Below, piece by piece: positions 1 to 9,558 of a DNA stretch of 64,000 nucleotides. The notes under the pieces were generated by a model. The model worked only from the letters and a program-made list of their open reading frames with translations. It did no database searches and had not been told where the DNA came from. Made by a program: the position numbers and the translations under genes. Position 1 is the first letter of the stretch. Every line of letters starts with the position of its first letter. Source of the DNA: Actinobacillus sp. GY-402 (lineage in GTDB: Bacteria; Pseudomonadota; Gammaproteobacteria; Enterobacterales; Pasteurellaceae); assembly GCF_014843355.1 (NCBI RefSeq), contig NZ_CP062137.1, positions 1,240,001-1,304,000 on the forward strand. Direction: 5' to 3'.

Positions 1-174
1 ATTGCCAAAGAAAATCGCTCCGTAAATCCGCCACATATCGTTTTGAAAATTCGGATAATGAAACGCCATGCTGCGTTTATCCGCGGGCGGCGGGAACGTG
101 CCCATCATCATAACAGTTGCCTGCGGCGGCAACAGAGGCGGAAACGGATGGCTTTCAATCACAGATTCTGACAT
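1..174 (-). CDS. Uracil-DNA glycosylase superfamily protein, N-terminal part (runs off window)
   Basis: Only the first 58 codons are visible; the gene continues beyond base 1. The start ATG (172-174) follows a good AAGGAAG ribosome site. The peptide contains SHPF, then MMMGTFPPP, then YPNFQNDMWRIYG. I recall this layout from a small Pasteurellaceae/Bacteroidetes group of the uracil-DNA glycosylase superfamily, in which the G-x-F-P-P loop near the N-terminus forms part of the base-recognition site. The expected role is removal of uracil or mismatched bases from DNA. It lies just downstream of uvrC on the same strand with a 47-base gap and no clear terminator, so co-transcription of the two repair genes is possible. 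The catalytic C-terminal half is not seen, so the family call is moderate. Confidence 0.55.
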   Translation of the reverse strand, partial: MSESVIESHPFPPLLPPQATVMMMGTFPPPADKRSMAFHYPNFQNDMWRIYGAIFFGN

Positions 175-221
175 AAAAAACTTCCTTAATTTTGACCGCA
201 CTTTTATTTCGTAAACGGTTT

Positions 222-2048
222 CTAGTGCTTTAACGTCTCAAAAATGGTTTCGGCTAACGCCCGTGAAATACCGGGCACGGAGGCGATTTCATCCTGCGTC
301 GCGTTTTTTACCCCTTGCATGCCGCCGAGGTATTTTAACAATGCCTGACGACGTTTCGGTCCAACGCCTTCAATGGTTTCCAGCCCGCTTTGGGTGAATG
401 CTTTCTGACGTTTTTTACGGTGTCCGGAAATCGCGTGATTATGGCTTTCGTCGCGAATATGCTGAATCAAATGCAATGCCGGATTATCCGGCTCCAAATT
501 CACTTCCCGTCCTTCTTTGCTTAAAATCAGGGTTTCCTGCCCTGCCCGGCGATCCACGCCCTTCGCCACACCGATTAAGTGCGGTCGATTTTTATCCCAT
601 TTTACATTCAGTCCTTCAAACACGCTTAAAGCGCGATTTAACTGGCCTTTACCGCCGTCAATAAAAATGACGTCGGGAATTTTTTCCGGCGGCAAATCTC
701 GGTCATAACGTTTCTTCAGCGCCTGTTCCATCGCCGCGTAATCATCGCCGCCGGTAATGCCTTCAATATTAAAACGGCGATATTCGGATTTAAACGGTCC
801 CGCCTCGTTAAACACCACGCAAGAGGCGATGGTTTGTTTGCCCATGGTATGGCTGATATCAAAACATTCCATCCGGTTGATTTTGTCCATGCCAAGCAGT
901 TCCTGCAATACCCGATAACGTTCTCCGATCAGCGTCGTTTCTTTGAGTTTCAACGTCAGCGCCGCTTTTGCATTCATTTGCGCCAGCGACAGATACTTGC
1001 TCTTACTGCCTTTGGCTTTATCCTGAATACCGACCTTGCGCCCCGCCTGTTCGGAAAGCAGTTGTTCGATTTCCTCTTTGGCTTCCAGCTTATGATCCAC
1101 CACAATGCTGTTCGGCACCGTGCGTCCCTGATGCGCCTGCAAGTAAAACTGTCCTACAAAGGTTGCCGTTAATTCGGATAAATCCGTATTTGCCGGAACT
1201 TTCGGAAAATAACTGCGATTGCCCAGCACTTTGCCCTGACGGATAAACAACACTTGTACGCAAGCCACGCCGTGTTGATAGGCAATGGAAATAATATCCA
1301 TATCGTCCAAGCGATCGTTGGACACAAATTGTTTTTCAATGACGGCGCGAACCGCTTGAATCTGATCGCGAAAACGGGCGGCGCTTTCAAAGTTCAAATC
1401 CCGGCTGGCGGCTTCCATTTTGGCGATCAAATGAGCCAATACCTGCTGATCCTTTCCTTGCAAAAACAAACGGGCGTATTCCACCTGCGCCTGATATTCT
1501 TCGTCCGTCACGTAACCTGCGACACAAGGCGCGGAACAACGTCCGATTTGATACTGCAAGCAAGGGCGAGAGCGATTTTTATACACCGAATTTTCACATT
1601 GTCGAACGGGAAAAAGTTTTTGCAGCAATGACAGCGTTTCGCGCACTGCGCCCGCGTGCGGATAAGGTCCGAAATATTCGCCCTGAATTTTCTTCGCCCC
1701 ACGATAAGCGGTAATGCGCGGATGACGTTCTTTGGTCAGCAAAATATAGGGATAGGATTTATCGTCGCGCAACAGCACGTTATAACGCGGCTGAAAAGTT
1801 TTGATGTAATTGTGTTCGAGTAATAAAGCTTCCGTTTCCGAAGTGGTAATGGTGGTTTCAATGCGCGCAACAGACGCCACCAGCGCCTCCGTTTTTTTGC
1901 TGCTTAAATTCGGGCGGAAATAACTGGACAGCCGTTTTTTCAAATCCTTCGCTTTTCCCACATAGATTACCGTATCGGTTTTATCGAACATGCGATAAAC
2001 GCCGGGATCATGGGTGACGTTTTTGAGAAAAACTTTGGAATCGAACAT
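222..2048 (-). CDS. uvrC: Excinuclease ABC subunit C
   Basis: UvrC makes the two incisions flanking a lesion in nucleotide excision repair after UvrAB has loaded on damaged DNA. The 608-residue product has the expected order: GIY-YIG nuclease near residues 14-90 (GVY...[11 protein letters not shown]), a UVR motif near 200-235 (contact with UvrB), the RNase-H-like second nuclease from about 385 (ECFDIS), and two helix-hairpin-helix motifs at the end ([22 protein letters not shown]). I chose the ATG at 2048; an in-frame GTG four codons upstream is less likely because family members begin M-F-D-S/A. It starts the region's minus-strand genes and is followed by the glycosylase-like gene. An uptake-sequence core lies within it at 577-585. 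Confidence 0.95.
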   Translation of the reverse strand: MFDSKVFLKNVTHDPGVYRMFDKTDTVIYVGKAKDLKKRLSSYFRPNLSSKKTEALVASVARIETTITTSETEALLLEHNYIKTFQPRYNVLLRDDKSYPYILLTKERHPRITAYRGAKKIQGEYFGPYPHAGAVRETLSLLQKLFPVRQCENSVYKNRSRPCLQYQIGRCSAPCVAGYVTDEEYQAQVEYARLFLQGKDQQVLAHLIAKMEAASRDLNFESAARFRDQIQAVRAVIEKQFVSNDRLDDMDIISIAYQHGVACVQVLFIRQGKVLGNRSYFPKVPANTDLSELTATFVGQFYLQAHQGRTVPNSIVVDHKLEAKEEIEQLLSEQAGRKVGIQDKAKGSKSKYLSLAQMNAKAALTLKLKETTLIGERYRVLQELLGMDKINRMECFDISHTMGKQTIASCVVFNEAGPFKSEYRRFNIEGITGGDDYAAMEQALKKRYDRDLPPEKIPDVIFIDGGKGQLNRALSVFEGLNVKWDKNRPHLIGVAKGVDRRAGQETLILSKEGREVNLEPDNPALHLIQHIRDESHNHAISGHRKKRQKAFTQSGLETIEGVGPKRRQALLKYLGGMQGVKNATQDEIASVPGISRALAETIFETLKH

Positions 2049-2112
2049 AAAATTTAACACCGAAGGATAAAAGTGCGGTCAATTTTAGCACAATTTTTAC
2101 CGGGAATCGGCA

Positions 2113-2143
2113 AATAAAAAGACGACAAAACCGCCGCCTTTTA
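2113..2143 (-). terminator. Probable terminator after the yidB-like gene
   Basis: On the minus strand, AAAGGCGGC and GTCGTCTTT pair using two G-U wobbles, followed by a T-run. It lies just downstream of the YidB-like gene and upstream of uvrC. Confidence 0.5.
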
Positions 2144-2160
2144 TCGGGTTAAAAATCATG

Positions 2161-2772
2161 CTATTTAAAGAAATTATTTAATACCGAACCGATATCCTGC
2201 GCTAATTCATCATTGCTGCTTGGCGCGGAAGTCCGGCTGGTACGGGTCGGTTGTTGGTTTAAGATTTGGCCTAAAATATCGCCCAAACCGCCCTGTTGAG
2301 TTTGAGATTGCGTTTGTTGTCCGCCCAATAATCCGCCTAACAAATCATCCAAACCGAAACCCTCTTGTTGTGACTGTTCGGCACGCTGAGTAATGACTTC
2401 CGGTTGAACGCCGCCTTCGCGCCCGTTCGGAGTTAACATGTCGATAATTTGCGGTAATGCCTGGGACAAAATATCCTGCGCCTGCGCTTTTTCCACGCCC
2501 GCTTGTTGCGCTACGTCGGAAAGGGTTTCGTCGCCGAAAACGTCGTTCACCTGCTCAGCGTTCATCGGTTTGTTCTGACCGGTGCCAATCCAAGAATTCA
2601 GCAAATCGTCCAAACCGCCTTTTTGCAGTTGGTTGAAAATGCCTTCCATGCCGCCCTGATTTTTCAATAATGAACCCAGCACATCCGTAATGACGGAACC
2701 GCTTTGCGCTCCGCCGTTACCGGATTCACTCAATACATTGCTTAATACCGAACCAATGATTTTGTCTAACAT
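2161..2772 (-). CDS. YidB-like DUF937 family protein
   Basis: This 203-residue protein resembles E. coli YidB (DUF937) through its first 120 residues: a short hydrophobic N-terminus, GGMEGIFNQLQKGGLDDLLNSW, a Q-x-N-DVFG segment, and a helical block ending LPQIIDMLTPNG. Beyond that it has a low-complexity Gln/Gly-rich tail (about residues 135-180) containing repeated G-L-G-D/L-I/L-L pieces. The function of the family is not established, and no signal peptide or catalytic motif is evident. The start is set by AAGGAAA eight bases before the ATG. It is separated from kdsB by only 37 bases on the same strand and may be the last gene of the kdsB-lpxK-msbA transcript. Confidence 0.75.
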   Translation of the reverse strand: MLDKIIGSVLSNVLSESGNGGAQSGSVITDVLGSLLKNQGGMEGIFNQLQKGGLDDLLNSWIGTGQNKPMNAEQVNDVFGDETLSDVAQQAGVEKAQAQDILSQALPQIIDMLTPNGREGGVQPEVITQRAEQSQQEGFGLDDLLGGLLGGQQTQSQTQQGGLGDILGQILNQQPTRTSRTSAPSSNDELAQDIGSVLNNFFK

Positions 2773-2809
2773 TTCGATTTCCTTTTAATGTAATTATCAT
2801 TTCAGTCGT

Positions 2810-3589
2810 TTAAAACGCCGTCAAAATTGACCGCACTTTTTCTAAATCTTCCGGCGTATCCACACCCACCGCCGGCACTTCTTCGGCAAGTTCGACATGA
2901 ATGCGTTCGCCATACCATAACACCCGCAGCTGTTCCAGACTTTCGATTTTTTCCAGCGCTGTCGGTTGCCATTGCACGTATTGTTTGATGAACCCCGCGC
3001 GATAAGCGTAAATGCCGATGTGGCGCAAATAATGGTCGCCCAGCTGCAAATCATCAAGAGTTTTCGTGTTTGCCGCAATGCCGGCGAATTCGTCGCGGTT
3101 CCACGGAATCGCCGCGCGCGAAAAATACAGCACGTAACCCGCCCGATCCGTCAGCACTTTAACGGCATTAGGATTAAAAAGTTCTTGCGCATCCTCAATT
3201 TTCACCGCCAGGCTTGCCATATTCACCTGATATTTCGCCAGATTTGCCGCCACTTGACGCACAATAACCGGTGGAATCAGCGGTTCGTCGCCTTGGATAT
3301 TGACGATAATTTCATCGTCCGCAATCCCTAATTTTTCCACCACTTCCGCCAAGCGTTCCGTGCCGGAGTTGTGTTTTTCCGAGGTCATGCAGACTTCGCC
3401 GCCGAATTGCAACACGGCATTTTTTACCTGTTCGTTATCCGTCGCCACCACAACACGGCTTGCACCCGATTGACGGGCTTTTTCCCACACATGGCGAATC
3501 ATGGGTTTGCCGGCAATATCCGCCAACGGCTTGCCCGGCAGCCTGCTTGACGCAAAACGTGCAGGAATGATTACCGTAAAAGTCGTCAT
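2810..3589 (-). CDS. kdsB: 3-deoxy-manno-octulosonate cytidylyltransferase
   Basis: KdsB couples CTP and KDO to give CMP-KDO, the activated sugar for the inner core of lipopolysaccharide; it is a cytoplasmic enzyme. The 259-residue protein begins with the nucleotidyltransferase signature [14 protein letters not shown] and carries the NIQGDEP motif (metal/nucleotide contact) and a C-terminal [11 protein letters not shown], all typical. Its length matches the family (about 250). The ATG at 3589 is one base away from the lpxK stop, with AGGAAAA inside the end of lpxK as ribosome site, so the two are translationally linked. Together with lpxK and msbA it forms a minus-strand lipid A/core cluster, in the order I recall from H. 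influenzae. Confidence 0.96.
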   Translation of the reverse strand: MTTFTVIIPARFASSRLPGKPLADIAGKPMIRHVWEKARQSGASRVVVATDNEQVKNAVLQFGGEVCMTSEKHNSGTERLAEVVEKLGIADDEIIVNIQGDEPLIPPVIVRQVAANLAKYQVNMASLAVKIEDAQELFNPNAVKVLTDRAGYVLYFSRAAIPWNRDEFAGIAANTKTLDDLQLGDHYLRHIGIYAYRAGFIKQYVQWQPTALEKIESLEQLRVLWYGERIHVELAEEVPAVGVDTPEDLEKVRSILTAF

Positions 3590-3590
3590 A

Positions 3591-4568
3591 TTATTTTCCT
3601 TGCTGTGTCATTTGTTGAATTTTATCTAACAGTGCGGCGGATTTTTCCCCTGAAATTTCGGCATCCACCGGCACATACCACCAATTTTGTTGCGAAAATC
3701 CACCGCACTTTACCGCATCTTTTTCAGTCATCAATAAAGGCAATGTCGGATCGAATCGAGTGAATAAATCCGCGCTGAATTTCTGATGATCCTGAAATGC
3801 CTGAGCGGCAACCAGTTGAATACCTTCACCCTGTAACATTTTAAAGAAACGAGAAGGATTGCCAATACCGGCAATGGCTGTCGCCTGTTTAAAGCCTTTT
3901 AATTCACGCTTTTCATTTGTCACTAAATTGATCGCATAATGAGGAACCAACCGCATCACCGCATCCGAATAGGCATTTTCCCCACTGTTGGTAATAACGA
4001 GATCCACATCCGCCAGGCGACGCGGCAATTCCCGCAACGGTCCCGCAGGCAAAACCCATCCGTTGCCCAGCCCTCTGACGGCGTCCATCACCACAATTTC
4101 AATATCGCGCTGCAATTTATAATGCTGTAATCCATCATCGCTGATGATCACATCACAGGAATAACGGCTTAATAATAATTCCACCGCCTGGCGGCGATTC
4201 GGCGAAATACACACCGGTACGCCGGTACGCTTGGCGATAAGAACGGGTTCGTCGCCGCCTTGAATCGGATCGGTTTCGGCGTTCACTAATAAAGGATAAA
4301 CTTCAGACCGGCTGCCGTAACCGCGGGAAATTACACCGCAGGTTAATCCGCGTGCCTGCAACTGTTGTACCAACCATATGACCACCGGCGTTTTTCCGTT
4401 TCCGCCTACCGACAAATTACCCACAATAACCACGGGAACAGGCGCTTTGTAAGCGGAAATAATGCCGGAGCGAAATAAAAAACGGCGAATCGTGCTGATT
4501 AGCCAAAACAGAAAAGAGAAAGGCAACAACAAATAGGCAATTTTGGAATGAGAATACCAGAAATTCAT
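3591..4568 (-). CDS. lpxK: Tetraacyldisaccharide 4'-kinase (lipid A)
   Basis: LpxK phosphorylates the 4' position of the tetraacyldisaccharide-1-phosphate precursor to make lipid IV-A at the inner membrane. The 325-residue product has an N-terminal hydrophobic anchor (residues 8-30), the P-loop [12 protein letters not shown] at 50-61, and the conserved [10 protein letters not shown] motif that holds the catalytic aspartate region. Length and motifs are normal for the family. The gene lies downstream of msbA (86-base gap with a possible hairpin) and directly upstream of kdsB. The gene order msbA-lpxK-kdsB groups sugar activation, lipid A phosphorylation and export. Confidence 0.95.
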   Translation of the reverse strand: MNFWYSHSKIAYLLLPFSFLFWLISTIRRFLFRSGIISAYKAPVPVVIVGNLSVGGNGKTPVVIWLVQQLQARGLTCGVISRGYGSRSEVYPLLVNAETDPIQGGDEPVLIAKRTGVPVCISPNRRQAVELLLSRYSCDVIISDDGLQHYKLQRDIEIVVMDAVRGLGNGWVLPAGPLRELPRRLADVDLVITNSGENAYSDAVMRLVPHYAINLVTNEKRELKGFKQATAIAGIGNPSRFFKMLQGEGIQLVAAQAFQDHQKFSADLFTRFDPTLPLLMTEKDAVKCGGFSQQNWWYVPVDAEISGEKSAALLDKIQQMTQQGK

Positions 4569-4621
4569 TATTGTCTCCGTGATACGACGTTTTGCGCTCG
4601 TATGAATTTGATGTCGTTCTA

Positions 4622-4649
4622 AACAAGAAAACGGCGGGCAAACACCCGC
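4622..4649 (-). terminator. Small hairpin between msbA and lpxK
   Basis: On the minus strand GCGGG, a six-base loop and CCCGC are followed by a T-rich stretch (CGTTTTCTTGTTT). It may partly terminate msbA transcripts, but lpxK has no obvious promoter of its own, so readthrough is likely. Confidence 0.4.
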
Positions 4650-4654
4650 TTTAT

Positions 4655-6406
4655 TTAATGGGAAAATTGCATGGAATGCAACTGTTTGTAGGCACCGTCC
4701 CGCGCCAATAAATCCGCATGCGTACCCCGTTCTTTAATTTCACCGTTTTCAATCACAATAATTTCATCGGATTTTTCAATCGTGGATAAACGATGGGCAA
4801 TCACTAAGACGGTACGATCTTTTTGTAATTCCTCCAAGGCCGCCTGAATCGCGCGTTCCGACTCAGTATCCAGCGCCGACGTGGCTTCATCCAGAATCAA
4901 CACCGGCGAATTGCGCAATAAAGCGCGGGCAATGGCAAGACGCTGACGTTGCCCGCCGGACAAACTGGCGCCGTTTTCACCGATTACCGTATCCAATCCG
5001 TTATCCAGTTTTTCAATAAATTCCATGGCATGCGCCGCTTTCGCCGCGGCAATAATTTCATCGCGACTATATCGGTCATTTGCGGCATAGGCAATATTAT
5101 TAGCTACGGTATCGTTAAATAAATGAACCTGTTGCGACACAATGGAACATTGCTCGCGTAAATTAGACAGCTTGTAATCCCGAATATTCACACCGTCTAA
5201 CAGAATCTCACCGTCCGTAACGTCATAAAAACGAGTCAGTAAGCTGGCGATAGTGGATTTGCCCGAACCGGAACGCCCGACCAACGCTACGGTTTTACCT
5301 TGGTCAATTTGAAAATTGATATTTTTCAGTGCCAACTCTTCTTTGCCTTCATAAGCGAAGAATACGTTTTTGAAGGTTACCTCACCCTTAGCGCGCGTCA
5401 CTTCTTTTGTTCCCTGATCTTTTTCCACATCCAAATCCAGGAAATCGAACAACGTCTGACACGCCGCCATTCCACGCTGAAATTGAGAATTCACATTGGT
5501 TAAGGATTTCAACGGACGCATCATCGCCATCATGGAAGAAAACACTACAGTGAAAGAGCCGGCGCTCAGATTATCAATCGCCAGACTTTTAATAGTCGCC
5601 ACATACAACACGGCGGATAAGGCTAAAGACGCAATTAATTGCACCACACCGTCGGCAATTCCGTCCGCCGCAACAATTTTTAACCCTTTGCGACGCATAT
5701 CGTCGCTCACCTCGTTAAAACGGCGTTCTTCCACTTGTTGCCCGCCGTAAGACAAAATCACTTTATGACCTTTGATCATTTGCTCGGTGGTCGTGGTTAG
5801 CTCCCCCATCGCCCCCTGAATATTACGGCTTAACTCGCGGAAACGTTTTGACACCACACCGATCAGTCCGCCGATAATGGGCGCCAAAATAAATAACACG
5901 ACGGAAAGTTGCCAACTGGTGTAAATCATCACCGCAAACAGCGAAACCAAATAAACGCCTTCACGTACAATGGTAACCAACGCGGAGGATGACGAATTGG
6001 CGACCATTTCCGTATCATAAGTCACACGGGATAATAAACGACCGGCCGGATTTTGGTCGAAATAACTCACCGGCATAAACATCATATGACGGAACAAACG
6101 ACGGCGGATATTCATCACCACGTTACCGGACACCCAGGAAATGGCGTAAGCGGAAAAATAATTGGTAATACCGCGGAAGAAAATGAACACCACCACGACC
6201 ACCGCCATCAATTTCAGAAAATCGTGATCCGCCGCACCGAAACCTTCGTCCAACAGCGGTTTAAGCAAATAGATCAACCCCGAATCAATCAACGCATTCA
6301 GTATTAACATGACACCGCCGCCCACCAGCACCCAGCTGTAAGGTTGAATGGTCGGCCATAAACGCTTAAAAGTTTTAAAAGTCGAAATGTCTTTTTCTTG
6401 TGTCAT
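4655..6406 (-). CDS. msbA: Lipid A export ATP-binding/permease protein
   Basis: MsbA is a homodimeric ABC exporter that flips lipid A-core from the inner to the outer leaflet of the cytoplasmic membrane. The 583-residue product matches the family length: a six-helix transmembrane half, then an ATPase half with Walker [10 protein letters not shown], signature [16 protein letters not shown], Walker [13 protein letters not shown] and the switch H in VIAHRLST. I place the start at the ATG at 6406 (MTQEKDIS), as in relatives; a TTG 20 codons upstream is in frame but would overlap the end of comEC and add a sequence not seen in the family. It leads the msbA-lpxK-kdsB cluster, 40 bases downstream of comEC. 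Confidence 0.96.
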   Translation of the reverse strand: MTQEKDISTFKTFKRLWPTIQPYSWVLVGGGVMLILNALIDSGLIYLLKPLLDEGFGAADHDFLKLMAVVVVVFIFFRGITNYFSAYAISWVSGNVVMNIRRRLFRHMMFMPVSYFDQNPAGRLLSRVTYDTEMVANSSSSALVTIVREGVYLVSLFAVMIYTSWQLSVVLFILAPIIGGLIGVVSKRFRELSRNIQGAMGELTTTTEQMIKGHKVILSYGGQQVEERRFNEVSDDMRRKGLKIVAADGIADGVVQLIASLALSAVLYVATIKSLAIDNLSAGSFTVVFSSMMAMMRPLKSLTNVNSQFQRGMAACQTLFDFLDLDVEKDQGTKEVTRAKGEVTFKNVFFAYEGKEELALKNINFQIDQGKTVALVGRSGSGKSTIASLLTRFYDVTDGEILLDGVNIRDYKLSNLREQCSIVSQQVHLFNDTVANNIAYAANDRYSRDEIIAAAKAAHAMEFIEKLDNGLDTVIGENGASLSGGQRQRLAIARALLRNSPVLILDEATSALDTESERAIQAALEELQKDRTVLVIAHRLSTIEKSDEIIVIENGEIKERGTHADLLARDGAYKQLHSMQFSH

Positions 6407-6446
6407 AAATCGAATCGTCCGTAAAAATTTGAACGCATTGTACCCG

Positions 6447-8822
6447 TTATTTCCGACTTTCGCCAATAAATCCGCGATACCAGGGCGAAAAATCGGTTCT
6501 CATGGTCTCAACCGACATCTTTTCTCCGTTAAAATGTACGGAGATTTGTCCAAAAACTGCTGTATTTTTGACCGCACTTTGCGCGCGCAACAAACGTTCC
6601 ACCACCGACGGATGAGGAAAATGCCACGGATTCCAGCGTCCGCTGGAAATCAACGCAATCTCCGGCCGAATTCGCCGAACCAAACGGCTGCCTGTAGACG
6701 TTTTGCTGCCGTGATGCCCCACCTGCAAAACATCCGTTTTGCCCAGCCGATCGATAATCTGATTTTCCGTCGCCACGTCCGCATCGCCCGTCAACAAAAC
6801 GCGGTGAATACCGTCGGAAACCGACACAATACAAGAGTCGGCATTTTCCGCACGCGCCGCGATTTTCGCCGGCGATAACACGTCAAACCTCAGGTTTTGC
6901 CAACGCCAGCTTTGCCCGCGCAGGCAAAAAGTGCGGTCGATTTTTCCATAGTTTTCGTGAGACGGCGTAATCAGTTCCATTTCGGGATAAGCCTGTAAAA
7001 TCGCCTGCGCACCGCCGGAATGATCTTTATCGTCATGACTTAAAATCAGCTTATCCGGCACAATTCCCTGCCGTTGCAAATAAGGCAGAATTTCAATTTC
7101 CGCCATAGAACCGCCTTCCCATGCCACGCCGGTATCATACAAAACGGCGCGCTGATTTTTCACGATCAAAGTGGCCAGCCCTTGGCCGACATCCAAAGTT
7201 TCCACCCGCCAATCCGGTTCCCGCCACCATAAATATCCCCAACGCACGGCGCAGAATAAAAGCAATAACAAACAACCGCTCACAATAAACGGCCGTTCCG
7301 CCGGTTGATTTTCCGGCGAAAACCCAAGCCGGGCGCGTCCCGAGCGCGAATGTCCGTACGCCGCTAACGGCGGGCCGACCGCTGCACGTTCGCGATAAAG
7401 CCAACGGATAAAAATCAGCAGGCAACATGTTAAAAGTGCGGTCAAAATCCAGCCTGTTTTTTCGCTGACCGTCAGCCAATAACCGTCAAACCGCATAATC
7501 AAATGAGTAATCCATTGCGCAAATTGATCGGCAAGCCGCCAGGATCCGAGCGCGCCGTTCGTCAACACGGCAAATAACACCAATGGCACCAGGAAAAAGC
7601 TGAAAAACGGCACCGCGATCAAATTCACCGCGAATCCGGCCCAGGAAACGCCGTTAAATAACGCAATCTGAATAGGCGTAAACAGCCATAACAAACCGAA
7701 CTGTAAATGAAACAGCGCAAAAATCCACTGCACTTTGCTCGGAATAGGTTGTTCGCTCCAGCGAACGGCGTGCAGCGGAAAAATCCGATACCATAAAATC
7801 AGGCAAAATACCGCGCCCACCGATAACCAAAAACTGGCGGATAAAATCATCAACGGACTGCTCAGCAATAAAACGGCGACTCCGTAAACAAAAAGCTGCC
7901 AGGGCGAACAGTATCCCCGGGCAAAACGCAGGCTTAACAGCAAAAATAACGCCACTAACGCGCGCGAAGTGGGAGCGGCGAAGCCCGCCAGATTCACATA
8001 AATCCATGCCAATCCCGCGCCGGTAAGCGAGGGCAACAGCGGCGAAATCCATAAAGTCGGCAGAAAAAACTGAAGCGCCCGTCCCAGCCCCATTCCCAGC
8101 ATCATCGCTAAACCGATGTGTAACCCGGAAATGGCAATTAAATGCGCCGTGTTGGTTTGCTGATAGGCTTGCCAGGCTTCGGGTTTCAGCCAAGCGCGTT
8201 CACCAAAGCCCAACGCCAATAACAAGCCTTGCTGCGGTAAATCTGCGGTTTGCCTGAGCGCTTGATGAAACCATGCATCCCGCCATGAAAAATCGTCACC
8301 GATTTTGACCGCACTTTTTACCATTCCCGTCGCCGTAATCGCTTGTGAAAAATACCACGCCTGACGATCCATGCCGCCCTGATTCAAGCGGGAAGACAAC
8401 GGACGTTGACGCATTTCCAGCCGCCAGATTTCACCGGCTTTTACGGCGGAAGAATCGTTCCAAGTCACATAATACAGTTGACGGTTCGCCGTATTTTTAA
8501 CGATCGCGGTTTGATAATCGCCGATATGCTGAATTTTCTGAATGCGAAATTCCGCCGTGACGTTTTGTACGGAAACCGCCTGCGCCTGCTGCAGCAAATG
8601 AAGAACTTGGCTGTGGGAAATCATTAATCCCACGCAAAGCCCTAACCCGCCCAAAACGATACTGCTCCAAACAGAAAATCGACGCCGCCGATAAAAATAG
8701 ACATTGAGGCCCGCCAAAACACACAAAATGCCAAACAGAAAATCCGAAGACAATAAGCCCTTTTCCGGTAAAAACAGAATGGTAGCAACTCCGGCAACAC
8801 AACCCAATGCAAACTTTTCCAC
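6447..8822 (-). CDS. comEC: DNA uptake channel ComEC/Rec2
   Basis: ComEC (Rec2 in Haemophilus) is the inner-membrane channel that takes single-stranded DNA into the cytoplasm during natural transformation. The 791-residue product starts at a GTG (8822) with a GAGAG ribosome site, close to the roughly 790 residues of H. influenzae Rec2. It has N-terminal membrane helices, a central competence domain with many hydrophobic segments (about residues 200-480) including [13 protein letters not shown], and a C-terminal metallo-beta-lactamase-like domain with [11 protein letters not shown] and [11 protein letters not shown]. It is intact, matching the many uptake sequences in the window; four cores (6571, 6929, 7434, 8308) lie inside it. 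It is divergent from dksA. Confidence 0.94.
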   Translation of the reverse strand: MEKFALGCVAGVATILFLPEKGLLSSDFLFGILCVLAGLNVYFYRRRRFSVWSSIVLGGLGLCVGLMISHSQVLHLLQQAQAVSVQNVTAEFRIQKIQHIGDYQTAIVKNTANRQLYYVTWNDSSAVKAGEIWRLEMRQRPLSSRLNQGGMDRQAWYFSQAITATGMVKSAVKIGDDFSWRDAWFHQALRQTADLPQQGLLLALGFGERAWLKPEAWQAYQQTNTAHLIAISGLHIGLAMMLGMGLGRALQFFLPTLWISPLLPSLTGAGLAWIYVNLAGFAAPTSRALVALFLLLSLRFARGYCSPWQLFVYGVAVLLLSSPLMILSASFWLSVGAVFCLILWYRIFPLHAVRWSEQPIPSKVQWIFALFHLQFGLLWLFTPIQIALFNGVSWAGFAVNLIAVPFFSFFLVPLVLFAVLTNGALGSWRLADQFAQWITHLIMRFDGYWLTVSEKTGWILTALLTCCLLIFIRWLYRERAAVGPPLAAYGHSRSGRARLGFSPENQPAERPFIVSGCLLLLLFCAVRWGYLWWREPDWRVETLDVGQGLATLIVKNQRAVLYDTGVAWEGGSMAEIEILPYLQRQGIVPDKLILSHDDKDHSGGAQAILQAYPEMELITPSHENYGKIDRTFCLRGQSWRWQNLRFDVLSPAKIAARAENADSCIVSVSDGIHRVLLTGDADVATENQIIDRLGKTDVLQVGHHGSKTSTGSRLVRRIRPEIALISSGRWNPWHFPHPSVVERLLRAQSAVKNTAVFGQISVHFNGEKMSVETMRTDFSPWYRGFIGESRK

Positions 8823-8963
8823 CGCCTAACTCTCTTTCATTTTGTCATTTGGCGCAATATGGCGGAAAAATGCGACCGGATAAACTTAATCAGAACGAAA
8901 TTGGAATCTCACTCACAAATTTGTCAATTTAATGTAAAATTTTCCGGTTTGTGATAATTTTAT

Positions 8964-8992
8964 TTGATTATTTATCCGACTTCTGCTATTTA
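8964..8992 (+). promoter_or_regulatory. Candidate dksA promoter
   Basis: TTGATT, 17 bases, TATTTA lies 60-90 bases upstream of the dksA start in an A/T-rich divergent intergenic region (8823-9054). An internal palindrome ACAAATTTGT lies at 8925-8934. Given the A/T richness, the promoter assignment is tentative. Confidence 0.4.
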
Positions 8993-9054
8993 TACGCCTT
9001 TCAAAAACCATGGGTTTTTGGTACGGGATTTTATTTACTGTTTTGGAGAAAAAC

Positions 9055-9501
9055 ATGGCAACTACGAACTCGGCATCTTTAAGTCTTTTGGCATTGGCTG
9101 GCGTTGAACCATACCAAGAAAAAGCCGGCGAAGAATATATGAACGAAAAACAAATCGTTCATTTCCGCAAAATTCTGCAAGCCTGGCATGATCAAATTGT
9201 AGAAGAAGCAAGCCGGACAGTGGCTCATATGCAAGACGAAGCGGCGAACTTCCCGGATCCTGCCGATCGTGCGACCCAGGAAGAAGAATTCAGCTTAGAA
9301 TTGCGCGCCCGTGATCGCGAACGCAAATTAATGAAAAAAATTGAAAGTACATTAAAAAAATTAGATACCGAAGACTTCGGTTATTGCGATTCCTGCGGAG
9401 AAGAAATCGGTATCCGCCGTTTGGAAGCGCGCCCGACCGCAGATTTATGCATCGATTGCAAAACCCTGGCGGAAGTTCGCGAAAAACAAATGGGTTATTA
9501 A
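9055..9501 (+). CDS. dksA: RNA polymerase-binding transcription factor DksA
   Basis: DksA enters the secondary channel of RNA polymerase and, with ppGpp, reprograms transcription in the stringent response. The 148-residue protein has the coiled-coil hairpin with the tip sequence [11 protein letters not shown] (acidic tip residues D68 and D71), then the four-Cys zinc finger C111-x2-C114 / C132-x2-C135 and the closing [25 protein letters not shown]. The start ATG follows TTTTGGAG; an upstream in-frame ATG at 9010 lacks a ribosome site and adds residues not in the family. A strong terminator follows before pcnB. The ppGpp enzyme gene spoT is also in this window. Confidence 0.97.
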   Translation: MATTNSASLSLLALAGVEPYQEKAGEEYMNEKQIVHFRKILQAWHDQIVEEASRTVAHMQDEAANFPDPADRATQEEEFSLELRARDRERKLMKKIESTLKKLDTEDFGYCDSCGEEIGIRRLEARPTADLCIDCKTLAEVREKQMGY

Positions 9502-9515
9502 TTTTCTAATGATAC

Positions 9516-9543
9516 GGTGGGCGCATTATGCCCACTCTTTTTA
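9516..9543 (+). terminator. dksA terminator directly ahead of pcnB
   Basis: GTGGGC (9517-9522), a seven-base loop, GCCCAC (9530-9535) and TCTTTTTA form a classical intrinsic terminator. The pcnB ribosome site begins only a few bases after the T-run. Confidence 0.85.
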
Positions 9544-9545
9544 TT

Positions 9546-9558
9546 GGAGTAGTAGATT
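9546..9558 (+). promoter_or_regulatory. pcnB ribosome site and ATT start codon
   Basis: GGAG at 9546-9549 is followed after six bases by ATT at 9556. The reading frame has a TAG stop immediately before (9553-9555) and contains no ATG, GTG or TTG until 9760, which is inside the conserved part of the protein. This decides the pcnB start. Confidence 0.7.

Noticed and set aside
8823..9054. Possible competence (CRP-S/Sxy) site upstream of comEC
   Set aside because: Stretches such as TTGCGCC and TTTTTCCGCC hint at it, but no symmetric TGCGA-N6-TCGCA arrangement was found.
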